Positions 1 to 11,774 of a stretch of 64,000 bases of DNA are shown piece by piece. The notes under the pieces were generated by a model that had not been told where the DNA came from, ran no database searches, and saw only the letters and a list, made by a program, of their open reading frames with translations. Source of the DNA: Synaphobranchus kaupii (taxonomy: Eukaryota > Chordata > Actinopteri > Anguilliformes > Synaphobranchidae); NCBI GenBank assembly GCA_029718625.1, contig CM056381.1:51392157-51456156 (forward strand). The letters are read 5' to 3'. Position 1 is the first letter of the stretch. The number at the start of each line of letters is the position of its first letter. The position numbers and the translations under genes are program-made.

Positions 1-1906
1 CCCTGCTTCAGGGTCGTGCCTCAAGGCCACTTAGTGTCTAATTCAAACTTTTCCACAGACCACTGAAACAATTAGTAAGAACCTAGTGGTATATGACCTA
101 AACAAAACCTGTCACTCATTCTGTCCGCAGCCAGATTTACAGTATGAATTTTTGTGACCGTCACCTGCAGACTGTGTTAAGTTGTGAAAATAATCATACA
201 AAGTGTAACAAAATGAAATGAAACAATTAATGAATGTTATAGAAATACAGCCTGCAGCTGCCATGGTGATGTGGAGAGGGCTTCATGGACAGTTGGGGGA
301 GAGTAATTCATCCCATACTCATTACTGGATTCAGTAATGAAAGCAGGCTGCATCTGCAGTCGGTGGGGTGGGGTTTCTGTGTCTGTGATGATACCAGGGT
401 GGGGGCAGGGACGGCAGACCCCCCCCAAAAGAAAAAAGTTGAATTGTACTCCCTTGAATGCAATTGGGCATCTTAGAGATTCATGTCCTACCACCAGTCA
501 GACATCGAGAAATGTGTTTTGCTTCTTGGAAGAAGATTACAAGGTTTTCACAAACAAAATATGTGTGTGCAAGTTGCCTGTCACTGTGTTTATTTAATTA
601 TTCTGGGATCTAGGCAAGAAGGGAGAAGCAAATTTTAGTGCGTTCTGCCATCCCAATATTGATGGAAACTGTGACACTGAAAGTAGAGAAAGGCTTGTTC
701 TCAAATGGAATAATGTATCAGTCAGCCATTGAGGAATGCCATCGTTCCATTGGTTAGAGGAGAGGATTAAGGACCTTTATAAATCTTGAAATACTGAACT
801 CTGAAAAAGATTTATTGCATTTTTATATCTTATTGTCTTTTTTGAATAATGCATTTTTACACAAGAGAATAATACCTACAGCAGAGGGACTATCCTAAAT
901 TATACGTGTGCTTTCTTATTATTCGTCTCATCTCTTATGAGCAGTTTCCCCTCTTACATCTTTCCTAGAGTGAAGTGGTGCATTGTAACTGAATTCATCA
1001 ATTTGCATCATAGTACTAAAATCATAAACTCGCACACACAACTCAAGCAGCCATTTCACCAATGAGATTTTTTAAAAATTGTTTTATTGCATATATGCCC
1101 TAATGTTAATGGTTAAAATGTAATAAGTTTACAGGTCTCCAGACCTTGACTGAAAACAATTAGGTTTTTATCCCCCTCTCCCTTCCACTGACGGTGTTTT
1201 TCCAGTCGCAAATAAACATACTCCCACTCTTCAGGAGACACACAGTCATTAATCTGTCAAAAGTGCCTTTGTGCCAAATTAGTTATTCCATGCATAGTCT
1301 TTGAAGTGATGTTTGATCAGATGCATAGACTCCTCTTGGCAGTATTATCAGAACAATTATCGCTACTGTCAGATACAACACAACTAAAATATCAAATCTG
1401 TTCAAGCGGAAAACATAAGTTGTGGTCAATACGGCGTGAGAGAGGTCGAGAGGAAAGTAACAATGAAATGTAGAGCAATGGAAGGACGGTAGTCTTTAAT
1501 GCATCATGAACCACCCACCATGCTATTATACATGTTTATACACAGGATACACACAATTGTCTCTAGTCCACTTCAATGGCTCAGATGCTCATGTCCCATC
1601 CCATATCATCATCATGTCTCCAACAGTTGCTGGGAATAACAGTACACATTATTGTTGCTCATATAGAGCATTTAACTTGCATCCACCAATGTCTTGAAGT
1701 GAGTGTGAGTAAAATGTATCACATCATCTGTGGGGTAGAGGATATCAGGCCTGGAATTGGTCATGAAGCAGCATGCCCATAGTTGTCCTCTGAAAGGCTG
1801 TTGAGAGCTTTCATTTGGTCAGGCTGAGGGGGATGTAGTCTGAGCAGACTTAGTGTAGTAGAAATGTAGAATTTAGATTCTAAAATACTAAGCATTTAGA
1901 AATATA
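1..1906. other. Intergenic sequence, no gene seen
   Basis: AT-rich sequence with only short chance open frames (under 90 codons) and no recognisable protein, RNA gene or long repeat. It ends exactly at the left TA target site of the Tc1-like element that follows. Confidence 0.6.
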
Positions 1907-2801
1907 CAGTGACCTCCACAATTATTGGCACTTCTGGTAAAGATGAGTAAAAATGGTTATAAAAAATTCACCTTTTGGTGAATTAGCTTAATCTCACACT
2001 GAATAAATGAGAAAAATCCAACCTTTAATTGAAGTGAGCTTTTCGGCAACCAACACTCAAGGTGGGTTTGGCATAAAAAGAAGGGTGGCTATACCGAAAA
2101 TAACCTGATCCCCACTGTTAAGTATGGTGGAGGTTTTGTAATGTTGTGGGGCTGTTTTTTCTCCAAAGGTCCTGGGAACCTTGTTAGGGTACATGGCATC
2201 ATAACCCTTGTTAGGGTACATGGCATCAGGAAATTTTAAATCAGAATCTGGCTGCCTCTGCCAGGAAACTAAAAATGGGTCGTCGTTGGATCTTTCAGCA
2301 GGACAATGATCCAAAACATACGTCCAAATCAACACAAAAATTGTTAACTGAACACAAAATCAAGCTTACCATAGCCATCTCAGTCCCCTGACTTAAACTC
2401 CATTGAAAACCTGTGGGCTGAGCTGAAGAGGAGAGTGCACAAGAGAGGACCTAGGACTCTGGATGATCTGCAAAGATTCCGTAAAGAGGAATGGTCTCAG
2501 TTTCCTTGCTCTGTATTCTCCAACCTTATTAGATGTTATGGGAGAAGACTCAGTGCTGTTTTATAGGCAAAGGGAGGTTGTACAAAGTATTAAATGCAGG
2601 GGTGCCAATAATTGTGCACATGTGGTTTTGTTAAAAATTTAAAATAAAAAATTTTTTCTCAGAATAAATTTACTTCAATTAAAGGTTGGATTTTTTCTCA
2701 TTTTTTCAGTGTGAGATTAAGCGAATTCACCAAACGGTGAATTTTTTATAACCCTTTACACTCACCTTTACCAGGGGTGCCAATAATTGTGGAGGGCACT
2801 G
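1907..2801 (+). mobile_element. Decayed Tc1/mariner element with intact inverted ends
   Basis: The element starts CAGTGACCTCCACAATTATT and ends with a near-exact inverted copy (AATTGTGGAGGGCACTG). The TIRs extend inward for roughly 120-130 bp and share the stretch around TTCACC..GGTGAATT and CTCACACTGAA. It is flanked on both sides by TA (1905-1906 and 2802-2803), the target duplication used by the Tc1/mariner superfamily. At 895 bp it is much shorter than an autonomous Tc1 (about 1.3-1.6 kb), because the N-terminal half of the transposase gene is missing. A roughly 25-bp tandem duplication (TTGTTAGGGTACATGGCATC repeated, about 2180-2230) lies inside the transposase relic. The element is non-autonomous. 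Its TIRs are related to those of the 650-bp MITEs at 20565 and 24468. Confidence 0.92.
2050..2575 (+). pseudogene. Tc1-like transposase, C-terminal relic
   Basis: Plus-strand translation gives pieces of a Tc1 transposase catalytic domain in shifting frames. They are a KYGGG-MLWGCF-like stretch near 2120-2160, FQQDNDPKHTSK near 2295-2330 (it contains the second catalytic aspartate of the DDE triad), and SPDLNSIENLWAELKRRVH near 2380-2440 (the conserved region around the third acidic residue). The DNA-binding N-terminus and first aspartate are absent, and the frames are broken between the pieces, so no active enzyme can be made. In a working element this protein would cut at the TIRs and insert at TA. 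Recognition rests on the family motifs. The exact family name is not determined. Confidence 0.88.
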
Positions 2802-2803
2802 TA

Positions 2804-3476
2804 TGTGCTTGGCATTTTGCATCAAAAAGTTCTTACATGGGTTAATTTAAATGGAGTTGAGTGATATAACCAGGGCTTGAATTGTCATTGAACAATCTTG
2901 ACTGAACACAGCACTGTGCTGCATGCTCGCCACAGGCAATAGTGCTTTTGATTTACAAAGACGAGTTTAGTTAGGAGGGGCAATGATAAAGTATACGTGA
3001 AGAGCAAGGTAAATTGTTGCAAAGTGTAGCCTTGAGTTGAGTGCCCTGTTGTAAAGTTATGGTGAAGCCACACTGAAAGCGATTAAATCGCCTGGCATTG
3101 CTCTCACCTCCCGTAATCGGTCAATTGTGTGCATGTCTTCTATTTTTAAAACACCGTCTTTGTTAACTTATATTGATTGTATTCTATGGTAAATTCCCAC
3201 ACAGCAATAATTATTGGGTTCTCCATGACCAATCTAGGAATAGGGAAATAAAATTTGAAATGGGAGACAATTTAAAAATCGGATCTTTGCAATCCCAAAA
3301 TGCCTTGCTGAAGCTCGCGCCTCATTGAAAATGAATGGAGGTGATGTAGCCTAAATTCAAGAAATTCTTCTTGTTTTTTGTGTGGCTTCAGCTTTACTGG
3401 GATAAGATATGCCGGCATATTGTTGGTGTTAAAAGGCCTGTGCCGGTGAAACAAAGCGAAGGCAATAAGAACAGGT
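2804..3476. other. Intergenic sequence, nothing recognised
   Basis: Unique-looking sequence between the Tc1 element and the 63-bp minisatellite. No gene, RNA or repeat could be supported. Confidence 0.5.
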
Positions 3477-3991
3477 GATCCAATCCTGTGAGTATATTTA
3501 AATATCCTCAACAGTAGTTGAAGTAAGATGGCTGGGTCTGATCCAATCCTGTGAGTATATGTAAATATCCTCAACAGTAGTTGAAGTAAGATGGCTGGGT
3601 CTGATCCAATCCTGTGAGTATATGTAAATATCCTCAACAATAGTTGAAGTAAGATGGCTGGGTCTGATCCAATCCTGTGAGTATATGTAAATATCCTCAA
3701 CAGTAGTTGAAGTAAGATGGCTGGGTCTGATCCAATCCTGTGAGTATATGTAAATATCCTCAACAGTAGTTGAAGTAAGATGGCTGGGTCTGATCCAATC
3801 CTGTGAGTATATGTAAATATCCTCAACAGTAGTTGAAGTAAGATGGCTGGGTCTGATCCAATCCTGTGAGTATATGTAAATATCCTCAACAGTAGTTGAA
3901 GTAAGATGGCTGGGTCTGATCCAATCCTGTGAGTATATGTAAATATCCTCAACAGTAGTTGAAGTAAGATAACTGGGTCTGATCCAATCCT
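3477..3991. repeat. 63-bp minisatellite, 8 full units plus a partial one
   Basis: Units start at 3477, 3540, 3603, 3666, 3729, 3792, 3855 and 3918, with a truncated ninth at 3981. Each begins GATCCAATCCTGTGAGTATA. Units differ by only a few substitutions (for example TTTAAA versus TGTAAA in the first unit, ACAATAG versus ACAGTAG in the third). The period is 21 codons, so the minus strand stays open through the array and simulates a protein with a 21-residue repeat. There is no independent sign of coding. High unit identity suggests recent expansion or homogenisation. Confidence 0.97.
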
Positions 3992-4589
3992 CAGCAGTGC
4001 AAGAGGATCATGCAAAAGGTTGTCACCTTCGTAATTTAATTAGGCTATACTTAAAATAACATTAAGGTGCCCTATCCACATGTGTCATGTGCTGCTGGCA
4101 ATCATTGAATATCATTCCCCAACAAGTGTCACACTTTGTCTGTACATTTAATTTGAAAAGTGTACACTTAATATGTGCAGTAATATTTTATATTTTTGCC
4201 TCATTGTAATTGTTACTTGGTTTGCTCTGATTGTTTTGTGAAGTAGCCTAATGTTTTCATGTTGATTGGAAGTGCTTCAATCATGGATTAAATGTATAAG
4301 CTTTGTGATACATTTAGCTTTCACATTATACTATAATACAAGTGTATTCTGAAATGTAAAACAATACAAAATACTATCCCTGCTGTGATGGGTAATGTCT
4401 TCACATTTGTTACATTTGCTCTTTTACTGTAAACCTAGGTGTAATTAATTTGTCTGAACAAACAAGCTGATTCAGACAAACTTATGGAGACAGCTGTAGT
4501 TATTTGCTTATCATTTAATTTAAATTTTTTATTTATGTCTATTGTTATATTAAGTACGCTGAAATATGTTGGCTAACATTAACTAGCTA
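3992..4589. other. AT-rich intergenic sequence
   Basis: No gene or repeat recognised. The sequence is AT-rich and ends at the left TA of the next MITE. Confidence 0.5.
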
Positions 4590-5338
4590 CAGTGCCTTGC
4601 GAAAGTATTCACCCCCTTGGCGTTTTTCCTATTTTGTTGCATTACAACCTGTAATTGAAATGGATATTTATTTGGATTTTATGTAATGGACCTACACAAA
4701 ATAGTCCAAATTGGTGAAGTGAAATTTAAAAAAAACTTGTTTTAAAAACTTCTAAAAAATACAAAAAAACGGAAAAGTGGTGCGTGCATATGTATTCACC
4801 CCCTTTGCTTTAGTGTATTTTTAAAGTATCATATTTAATATTTGGTGGCATATCCTTTGCATGCTGCTACTTCCTGAAGTCTGTGACCCATCAATATCAA
4901 AAGACTCTTGATATATTATTTTCTGATACTCTTACAAGCGATACTATAACGTCTTTGCATTTGAATGGATCTCTATGGGAATTAGGGGGTGGGACTAGAT
5001 TTAGCTGTAAATAACACTTGAACTGTATAGAATACATGGTTGGTAAAATGGCTGTAAGTCATCAAGGGTCTGAGGTATCAAACGGGCCTCAAACCATCAC
5101 ACTGCTGCCAGATATGCAGTAGATATGGATGGATCACTTTAAGAGTTGTTTCTCCTGACAAATTTTCCTATTGAACTCTATGGAAAAATAAGTCAGGAGA
5201 AGAAACCCTTCAAGTTATTTGGACTATTTTGTGTAGGTCCATTACATAAAATCCAAATAAATATCCATTTCAATTACAGGTTGTAATGCAACAAAATAGG
5301 AAAAACGCCAAGGGGGTGAATACTTTCGCAAGGCACTG
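4590..5338. mobile_element. Tc1-type fold-back MITE (749 bp)
   Basis: The left end CAGTGCCTTGCGAAAGTATT is matched by an inverted right end (AATACTTTCGCAAGGCACTG). The inverted arms run for about 125 bp, through the stretch containing GTTGCATTACAACCTG. TA flanks both sides (4588-4589 and 5339-5340). No transposase motif remains. The internal core (about 4840-5000) contains TCTTACAAGCGATACTATAA and GCATTTGAATGGATCTCT, which also occur inside the MITEs at 20565 and 24468 although their termini differ. Confidence 0.93.
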
Positions 5339-5340
5339 TA

Positions 5341-8300
5341 TGTTGAGTACAATGGCTATTTTATGTTATTAGTGTATAGGTCTTCAATCGCTTACACATT
5401 TTAGTTTAAGGCTGGCAAAATACATCCATGACAGCCATGTAATTGCTGAATAGAGTGATTTCCTACTCTCAAAAATCACCAGAATGAACAATTTCTGAAT
5501 GATTTTTCAAAGAATTCTCTCAGGCCAATTCTCTGACAGCCATGTAATTGTTGAAAAGATTGAATTAATCTAAATCTTTTTTAGAATTTTTTTTCATGGT
5601 AACCATGATGCACAGTCCTTTTTTGAAAACCTTTGCGTAAACAGTTGCCCTTACATACAAACTGCAAAATCTGAAATCTTATAAGCTCAGTCAAGCAGTT
5701 GTACATTTACCAGCAATTCTTTATTAGAATTTTAATATGTCTTTTAAATTAACCTAGCAGTTTTACATTTGCTAATAGTTTTATCATGTCTCAAACATTT
5801 TTTTTTTACATTTGCCAGGATCTTGTTTTACAATTTGTTTAAAACAATTAGATTTTACATATCCTAGTGATTTTTCATTTGCTGGCGATCTTAACCTTTG
5901 AAGTTGTACAGGTTGCTCAGGCACAATGCAGAAGAACTGCACATTTTTCACAACTTCTCAAGGCAGACTGAAGCTGCCAATCAACCAAAGGAGTTTCTAT
6001 TGCAGGATGAGGTGGAGAATTCCCTGATGACTCATTCTTTCCCCCCCGTGCGACATCATGGCCGAGTCCGACCATTTTGCCCACCCACATTGAGAGCTGG
6101 CATTGGACACTGTGCAACCTTTCGCTGCATCAAGAACAGGTGCTTTACCTGGAGCCAATGGCGTTATGCTTCTGCTAAGAAAATTAATTTAAAATAATTT
6201 TTGACTTGAGATTGAGTATAGCGATATTGGAGTCTAATCTCAACATCAATATTTTCAATGCACAAATTTCTATAATTTTTCATATTAACAGACATGTGGA
6301 GTAGGCACATATTTTCTATCAGTCAATTTGTAAAATATCTAGGCTTAAAATGAAAACAGAAAAAAATTAGCGCTTTCAATAACCATTTTGTGCACTCATA
6401 CAGTCCAAGTATTTATAGTCTGTTTCCTAGATAGTTTCACCTTCCCATCTGAGGAAAATTCATCCCTCATCCCTCATTTATCAGAAGTAAATCAAAGTCA
6501 TTGGTTCAGATTCAACGCACATCTGTCAACCTTTTACTCAAAATACAATGGCATTTTAATGTGCTGCATCTTCAATAATTTAATGACATTTAATTGTTAT
6601 CTATAGTTATTCATTCTTCACATCTATAGACATAGAGTTCATAATTTTATGGCATCTAGTTGTTTGCCAAACAACCTGCTAATCTACATCACATAACATT
6701 GTGATATTTACATGCAGATTGCTTTGGAATAATCCAGTTGATATATTCCTTTATGACCTTTTAATTATAGCTTGCTTTGTCACCCAGTAATTGAGTTAAA
6801 TACTGTGCACCAATAACATATAAACATAGTACTGTGTAACATTTTTTGCTCAATAAAAGGTGATAAACTCATAATTGTAACTAGTAAGTGATATGTTTAG
6901 ACCTTTAAAAATCTAATTCATCCTTGTACAGCTGTATGCTATTATATGATAATGCTTTGTAAGGTACTAACAAAAGTAATTGCAATGGATTCGTTTTCTG
7001 TGATGCATTTTTCAACTGTTAAACTCCCTGGTATCTAATTATGTCCATGAGTTAGATTGTACTAATTTTTTATACCTCTCACTTATTAAATAACATAGAT
7101 ACACTGTATTTTCAATCACTGCACAGAGAGTTTGCACAAACTGGTTTAGCACCATGCTTGGTGATATCATGTCATGGGGGATTAATGGCATAATATTTAT
7201 TTTTTGAGAACTGCATCCAACAGGGTGTTAATTTAGCTTACTTGTGTTAAAGATTAATGATGTAACTTTAAAGGAAATCCCTGTTGGAGTATTTAAAATA
7301 TTAATGTATTTAGTTTTAAAAAGGGAACTACTTATAGCTAACCTACTTTTGATGTTTCTATTTGGGCCTTGAACTGTAAATTGATGCATGTCCTATAAAA
7401 CCTTTAGACAATCAAAATTATTACCCAATGTTTTCATGCGGTGAAGGACACAAATATTAAGTTCTTGTTATGAAATTAGGTTTGCAGGTATTAGCCCACT
7501 TCAATGGGACTGAATGGTTATATGGAATCACTCAAATATTTATGTATTTAACTTCTATCAAATTGTACCAAGTAAATAATTACAATTATACTTTGTAAAT
7601 CATTATGTGGTATGCAGAATAACGTACTCAGTTGTCATTGTAAGGTGAGGGATTTAGTTTCTTGAAGAGAGGGATTTCTTTTTTTTGTTGCAAAGTCTTT
7701 AAATCAGCAACAACAATAATGGAAAAAGAGGTGTCCTCTTTTTTCTCTCTTTAAATGGTTTAGGGCTGTTTTGTGGTTATGAAAACATATAATGGCTTAA
7801 GAATTGTGACAGCTTGATCAGAAATTGAAGACCTGGGTGCTAAAAGTACTGGTCACATTTTCAAGTTGAGCATAGAGACATGTTGTATTTGTTTAGCTAA
7901 GTCCGCCCTATAAATATTGTTAACAGAAAAGGTGCCTAAGTCTCTTTTCTCCACTATGGAAAGGGTTATGGCTGATTTCATGGATCAATTATATTTTCGG
8001 ATTTGATTTTCTCAATAGACATTTTGTGACTTCAGTGACTTAAATTTTATGTAAAGATGTAATCAAAACCCTTGCGTGAATATATTTTTCCAAACTGTAA
8101 TTAGTATGTAAAAATGCTTGGAAAATATAGGTATGATTGCACAAATCCATCTGAATTTGCTGGACCATTCTACCATTGCCTGAGGAGGAACCTGAAAACT
8201 TATACAACACATATACTTTAAACATAAATAATACTCCTTTACCACAGAAGACAGAGGGGAAAAAGGCAATGATGATAAAATGAAAGTCCTGCTAGTAGCT

Positions 8301-8947
8301 CTTCTATGAACATTCAACATTTACGTGGGCAAGAACTGGATAATTCAAGACTGGAGGTGGGAGGGACGTTTTAATTTCCACTGACTTGACTGAAAAATAA
8401 ACAGCCTTTTTAAAAAAAAAGAAAAAAAAAAAGCTTTGGGCCCATTAAGAGGATGTAGTGTAATGAGTCCATGTCGTCTTTATGAACAGGAAGTCCTGGC
8501 CATAGGCCTTCTTAACAGACTCCAGCTGTCAGGCGATATTGATTAGTTCCCAGGGCTGTTGCCCTACCTGTGTGTTCCCAGAGCACGGGGGGTGGGGGGG
8601 GGAGCTGCTGTGGGCGTAGTGCTGGTGGTGGCGGAAAGCGCTCTGAGCGCGTGCGTCTGAATTCAGAAGTCTATGACTCGATCCAGCCCGGTCTGTGAGG
8701 CCGCACACATGAAAGCTCTGACTGTCTCCTCCCGGGATGTCTCTCCCAGTGTTTAGTTCTGTCAAAATGGGGTTGAGAGTGTGGGTGGCTGGAAGTTCTC
8801 TTTTTTTGTGCAATGTGTTTTTTTCTGTGTAATATTCTATCCAAGCCAGAAAATAACCCTCAATTTAATGAGCATTTGTTTAATCCAGAAACCCTGATCA
8901 ACATGCGCTGCCTGTAATGTTAGAGCTAGATAAATCAATACATGATC
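5341..8947. other. Long AT-rich intergenic stretch
   Basis: Around 3.6 kb with no supported gene. Open frames are short and lack splice context or recognisable motifs. The segment near 8430-8800 is GC-richer and less repetitive than its surroundings and includes a short G-rich run (about 8586-8600), but no coding signal was recognised. Confidence 0.5.
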
Positions 8948-8965
8948 TATGGGTGTGTGTTTGTG

Positions 8966-9057
<92 letters not shown>

Positions 9058-9180
9058 TGTGTGTGTGTGTGTGTGTGAGAGTGTGTGTGAGTGAGTGGGT
9101 GTGTGTGTGCGCGTGTGTGTGCCCGCGTGTGTATAGGTGTGCATGTGTGTATGCATGTGTGTGTCTGCGTATGTGAGATT
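8948..9180. repeat. GT / GCGT microsatellite
   Basis: A (GT)n run from about 8968 is followed by 13 perfect GCGT tetranucleotides (9007-9058), then degenerate GT with AGTG and GCGC interruptions to about 9180. The tract is almost entirely alternating purine-pyrimidine, the kind of sequence known to adopt Z-DNA. Cys/Val or His/Thr open frames across it are artefacts of the repeat. Confidence 0.97.
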
Positions 9181-9407
9181 ATGTGTATGTGATTTTGGCT
9201 CGTCTAACAGACTGTGGCAGTGGAGCATGCTGGAGGAGCTGCATTTCTTGAGTGTAAGCTGCTGCCGTTGCTCCTAATCCTCCCTGTCTGACCCTCTGTG
9301 TCTGCACTGCCCAATCCTGAGGTGAGGATGAGAGAGAGAGGGAGATGTCAGGCAGGGCAGGAGGGACTAGCAGGGTAGCAGTGTGACTTCTGTGTGTGGC
9401 TCTGCAG

Positions 9408-9558
9408 AGCTGCTCTCGGTGGCCATTCCCCTCACTCTGCCCGTTACACCTGGTTCCCCATGGCGCACCCCAGCCTCACGCACATGGGTGGCAAGGCAGC
9501 GGACAGCACTGTCAAATGGCAGCTCTGCTATGACACGACCGCCAAGACCTGGTGGATG
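9408..9558 (+). CDS. Candidate internal coding exon, gene not recognised
   Basis: A 151-nt segment is bounded by a good acceptor (pyrimidine-rich GTGACTTCTGTGTGTGGCTCTGCAG, ending at 9407) and a consensus donor (ATG|GTGAGT at 9558/9559). One frame is open throughout. It uses one carried base plus 50 codons and ends at a codon boundary. The peptide includes RYTWFPMAHPSLTHMGG and ends WQLCYDTTAKTWWM. Third positions over the last 25 codons are strongly G/C (GGC AAG GCA GCG GAC AGC), unlike the AT-rich surroundings. This is the best host-gene exon candidate in the window. The tryptophan/tyrosine-rich peptide suggests a folded domain, but I do not recognise the family. No neighbouring exon is certain. 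A possible downstream partner in compatible phase is at 16880-16943. Confidence 0.55.
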
Positions 9559-10920
9559 GTGAGTACTTGGAACTTGGAACGTTTTGAAACCTGCGCTTTG
9601 TTTCACGTTGCATTGGATTTCGATTGGAAGCTACGACTGATATGACGGATTTCTGATTTCTGATTTCTTTAGTGACTTTTGAATGTCATTAGCAATTTAC
9701 ATCATAGCATTATTTTGATGTTTTAATTGTATCCCTCAAATATATAAGAGGTGAATTATTAGTTATTAAAAAAATTATTAAAAATAAATAAATAAAAATG
9801 ATGTATATAATACAAGTATAGTTATTTAATTTGTTTTATTACATCTCCTGCCTGTTTTAATGTATAACATGTGGTATGTATCTAATGTGTGACCTGTGCA
9901 TCACAAGAAACATGCATATTTTGTTATCTGAGTTTTATAAGACAACATTTTTAAGACAGTACTTTTATTGGACTGCTAAATTTGTGAAACAGAGTAATAA
10001 TTAAAAATAATTCTCTTAGCAGTTTGATACTTCTCGTTTCTTTTTTGTTTGTTTATTTGAACTTTCCAAAGCCTTAGCACAGCAAACAAAGTACATTTGA
10101 ATAATGAAGGGATGAACATTAATGAGTGACAGCTACAAGTAATTTTTTATATGTTCCAAACTTTTCTTCCTGCGTGACCACTGTTGGAAAGTTTTCCCTC
10201 TTGGAGCTATCCTACCCTGGAAAAAGGATGGGGTTTCACAAGGACACAGGCTTCTCGTGTTTAGGCTGTTAGGACAACATCATATGCACACCATGAAATA
10301 ATTTGTGAAAGATACAATGTCACGGATTTATTGATACAGTATGGCTATACCTGGTTCTATAAAATTCACTTTATACTCTAACTTGAGCAGTTAACTTAGT
10401 GTGTAACTTTCTCCTAACCCCCAGTACTAGCATACACATGTTCCGGAACCCATAGAATCCAGTACAAGATGACAAGGAGCTGTCTCTATCCTGGCTTAAG
10501 AGTTGTATGAGATTTAGCTAAATTCAGTGGTTTAAAGCTGTTTCTCAGGACAAAACGGATTTGTATTTTGCCTAGGGCTGTGTCCCGTGGTGCTTGCCAA
10601 GATATCATAACTCATCTGTTTTTCTATTATTCATTTTTTTCTCACAGCATTTTTATGACCATTGAAAAAACGAGACTATGCATGAGAAAACCAGTCCATT
10701 ATATCAGTGTGTTTTGTGTCCTGGTTAGGTGTGTCCACGAGATTTACACTGAGTTAACAAATTAACAAATTTCAGTACCAAGATTATTCAGTGCCCTTAG
10801 TGGTTGCATTGTGCAGCTCTGTTCGGTCTGAGTATTGCTATCCCGTCTGGAAAATGAACACAACTATTTCCTTGAGCCAATATGTGTATGTAATATACGT
10901 ATATTAATATATAGGCTATA
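9559..10920. other. Putative intron / AT-rich sequence
   Basis: No coding or RNA feature is supported. A tract near 9765-9830 is almost pure A/T. If the exon at 9408 is real, this is its downstream intron. Confidence 0.45.
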
Positions 10921-11201
10921 CAGTGGGTTGAAAAAGTATTCAGCCCCCTTAGACTTTTTCATATTATGTTGTGTACAAACATTTGATAAAAATTGATTAC
11001 AAGGTGTCTGAATATATAAGGAATTAATTGTGTTCTGTTTTGTATCTGTAAATATTTTGGAACAATTTCTAGATTTTACTTTTCACATTGACATTCTAGA
11101 GTTGTTGTGTTGAATACCAGCCTAAATCAATTTTTATCAAATGTTCGTACACAAAAGAAAATATGAAACAGACTGAAGATGAATACTTTTTCAACCGACT
11201 T
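10921..11201. mobile_element. Short Tc1/mariner-type MITE (about 281 bp)
   Basis: The left end CAGTGGGTTGAAAAAGTATT pairs with an inverted right end (AATACTTTTTCAACCGACTT). The inverted similarity continues about 75 bp inward through the GTACAAACATTTGATAAAAA motif and its complement. TA flanks both ends. No coding capacity remains. Confidence 0.88.
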
Positions 11202-11774
11202 TATATAGTAAGATTTTGTTGATGGAAATTAAAATATCCTGAAGCAACTATGATAGCACTGATATATTTAGGGGAAGAGATTCCCTTCTTATTTTGAGTG
11301 CTTTAAAAAAAGTTGACCAGTTGGTGTACTGTCTTCTACTCCACAGCCTCACCTTTGATTTAATTATTGTGGGCTTCCGGTTTATGTTTGGTCATTATGG
11401 TCAGTGTAGATGATTTGTCTCAGAGAGTATATTTGTGCCATTGGCAGTTATGATTTTTCAGTAGCTTGCCATTATTTAATGTGTCAGGTGGGAATGATTG
11501 GTGAATACTTTTTATAAAAGACATGCTGTTTGGGGTTTGATTATTTCACTGGCCATTTTGGTTTTTGGGAGGTCCTAACTATACTGTGGAAGCTATATTC
11601 TTAGTCAGTTGTTCAGTAATTCTGTCAATCAGTAATATATCAGAGTCTCTGAGTGAGTGGAAGTCATTATAGTCTTGGCCTGTTTCTTCCAATTGCAACC
11701 AAAAATAAACCAACAAAAACCTTTAAATTAATGTAGTTATCCTCTATTGCATAATGTAAGTATAATTCTCTGAA
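11202..11774. other. Intergenic or intronic sequence
   Basis: No gene or repeat recognised in this stretch ahead of the large minisatellite. Confidence 0.45.

Noticed and set aside
3272..4015. A 247-codon minus-strand frame with 21-residue repeats
   Set aside because: It is the 63-bp minisatellite read in a stop-free frame. There is no homology or splice support.
8947..9228. His/Thr-rich and Cys/Val-rich frames
   Set aside because: Products of the GT/GCGT microsatellite.
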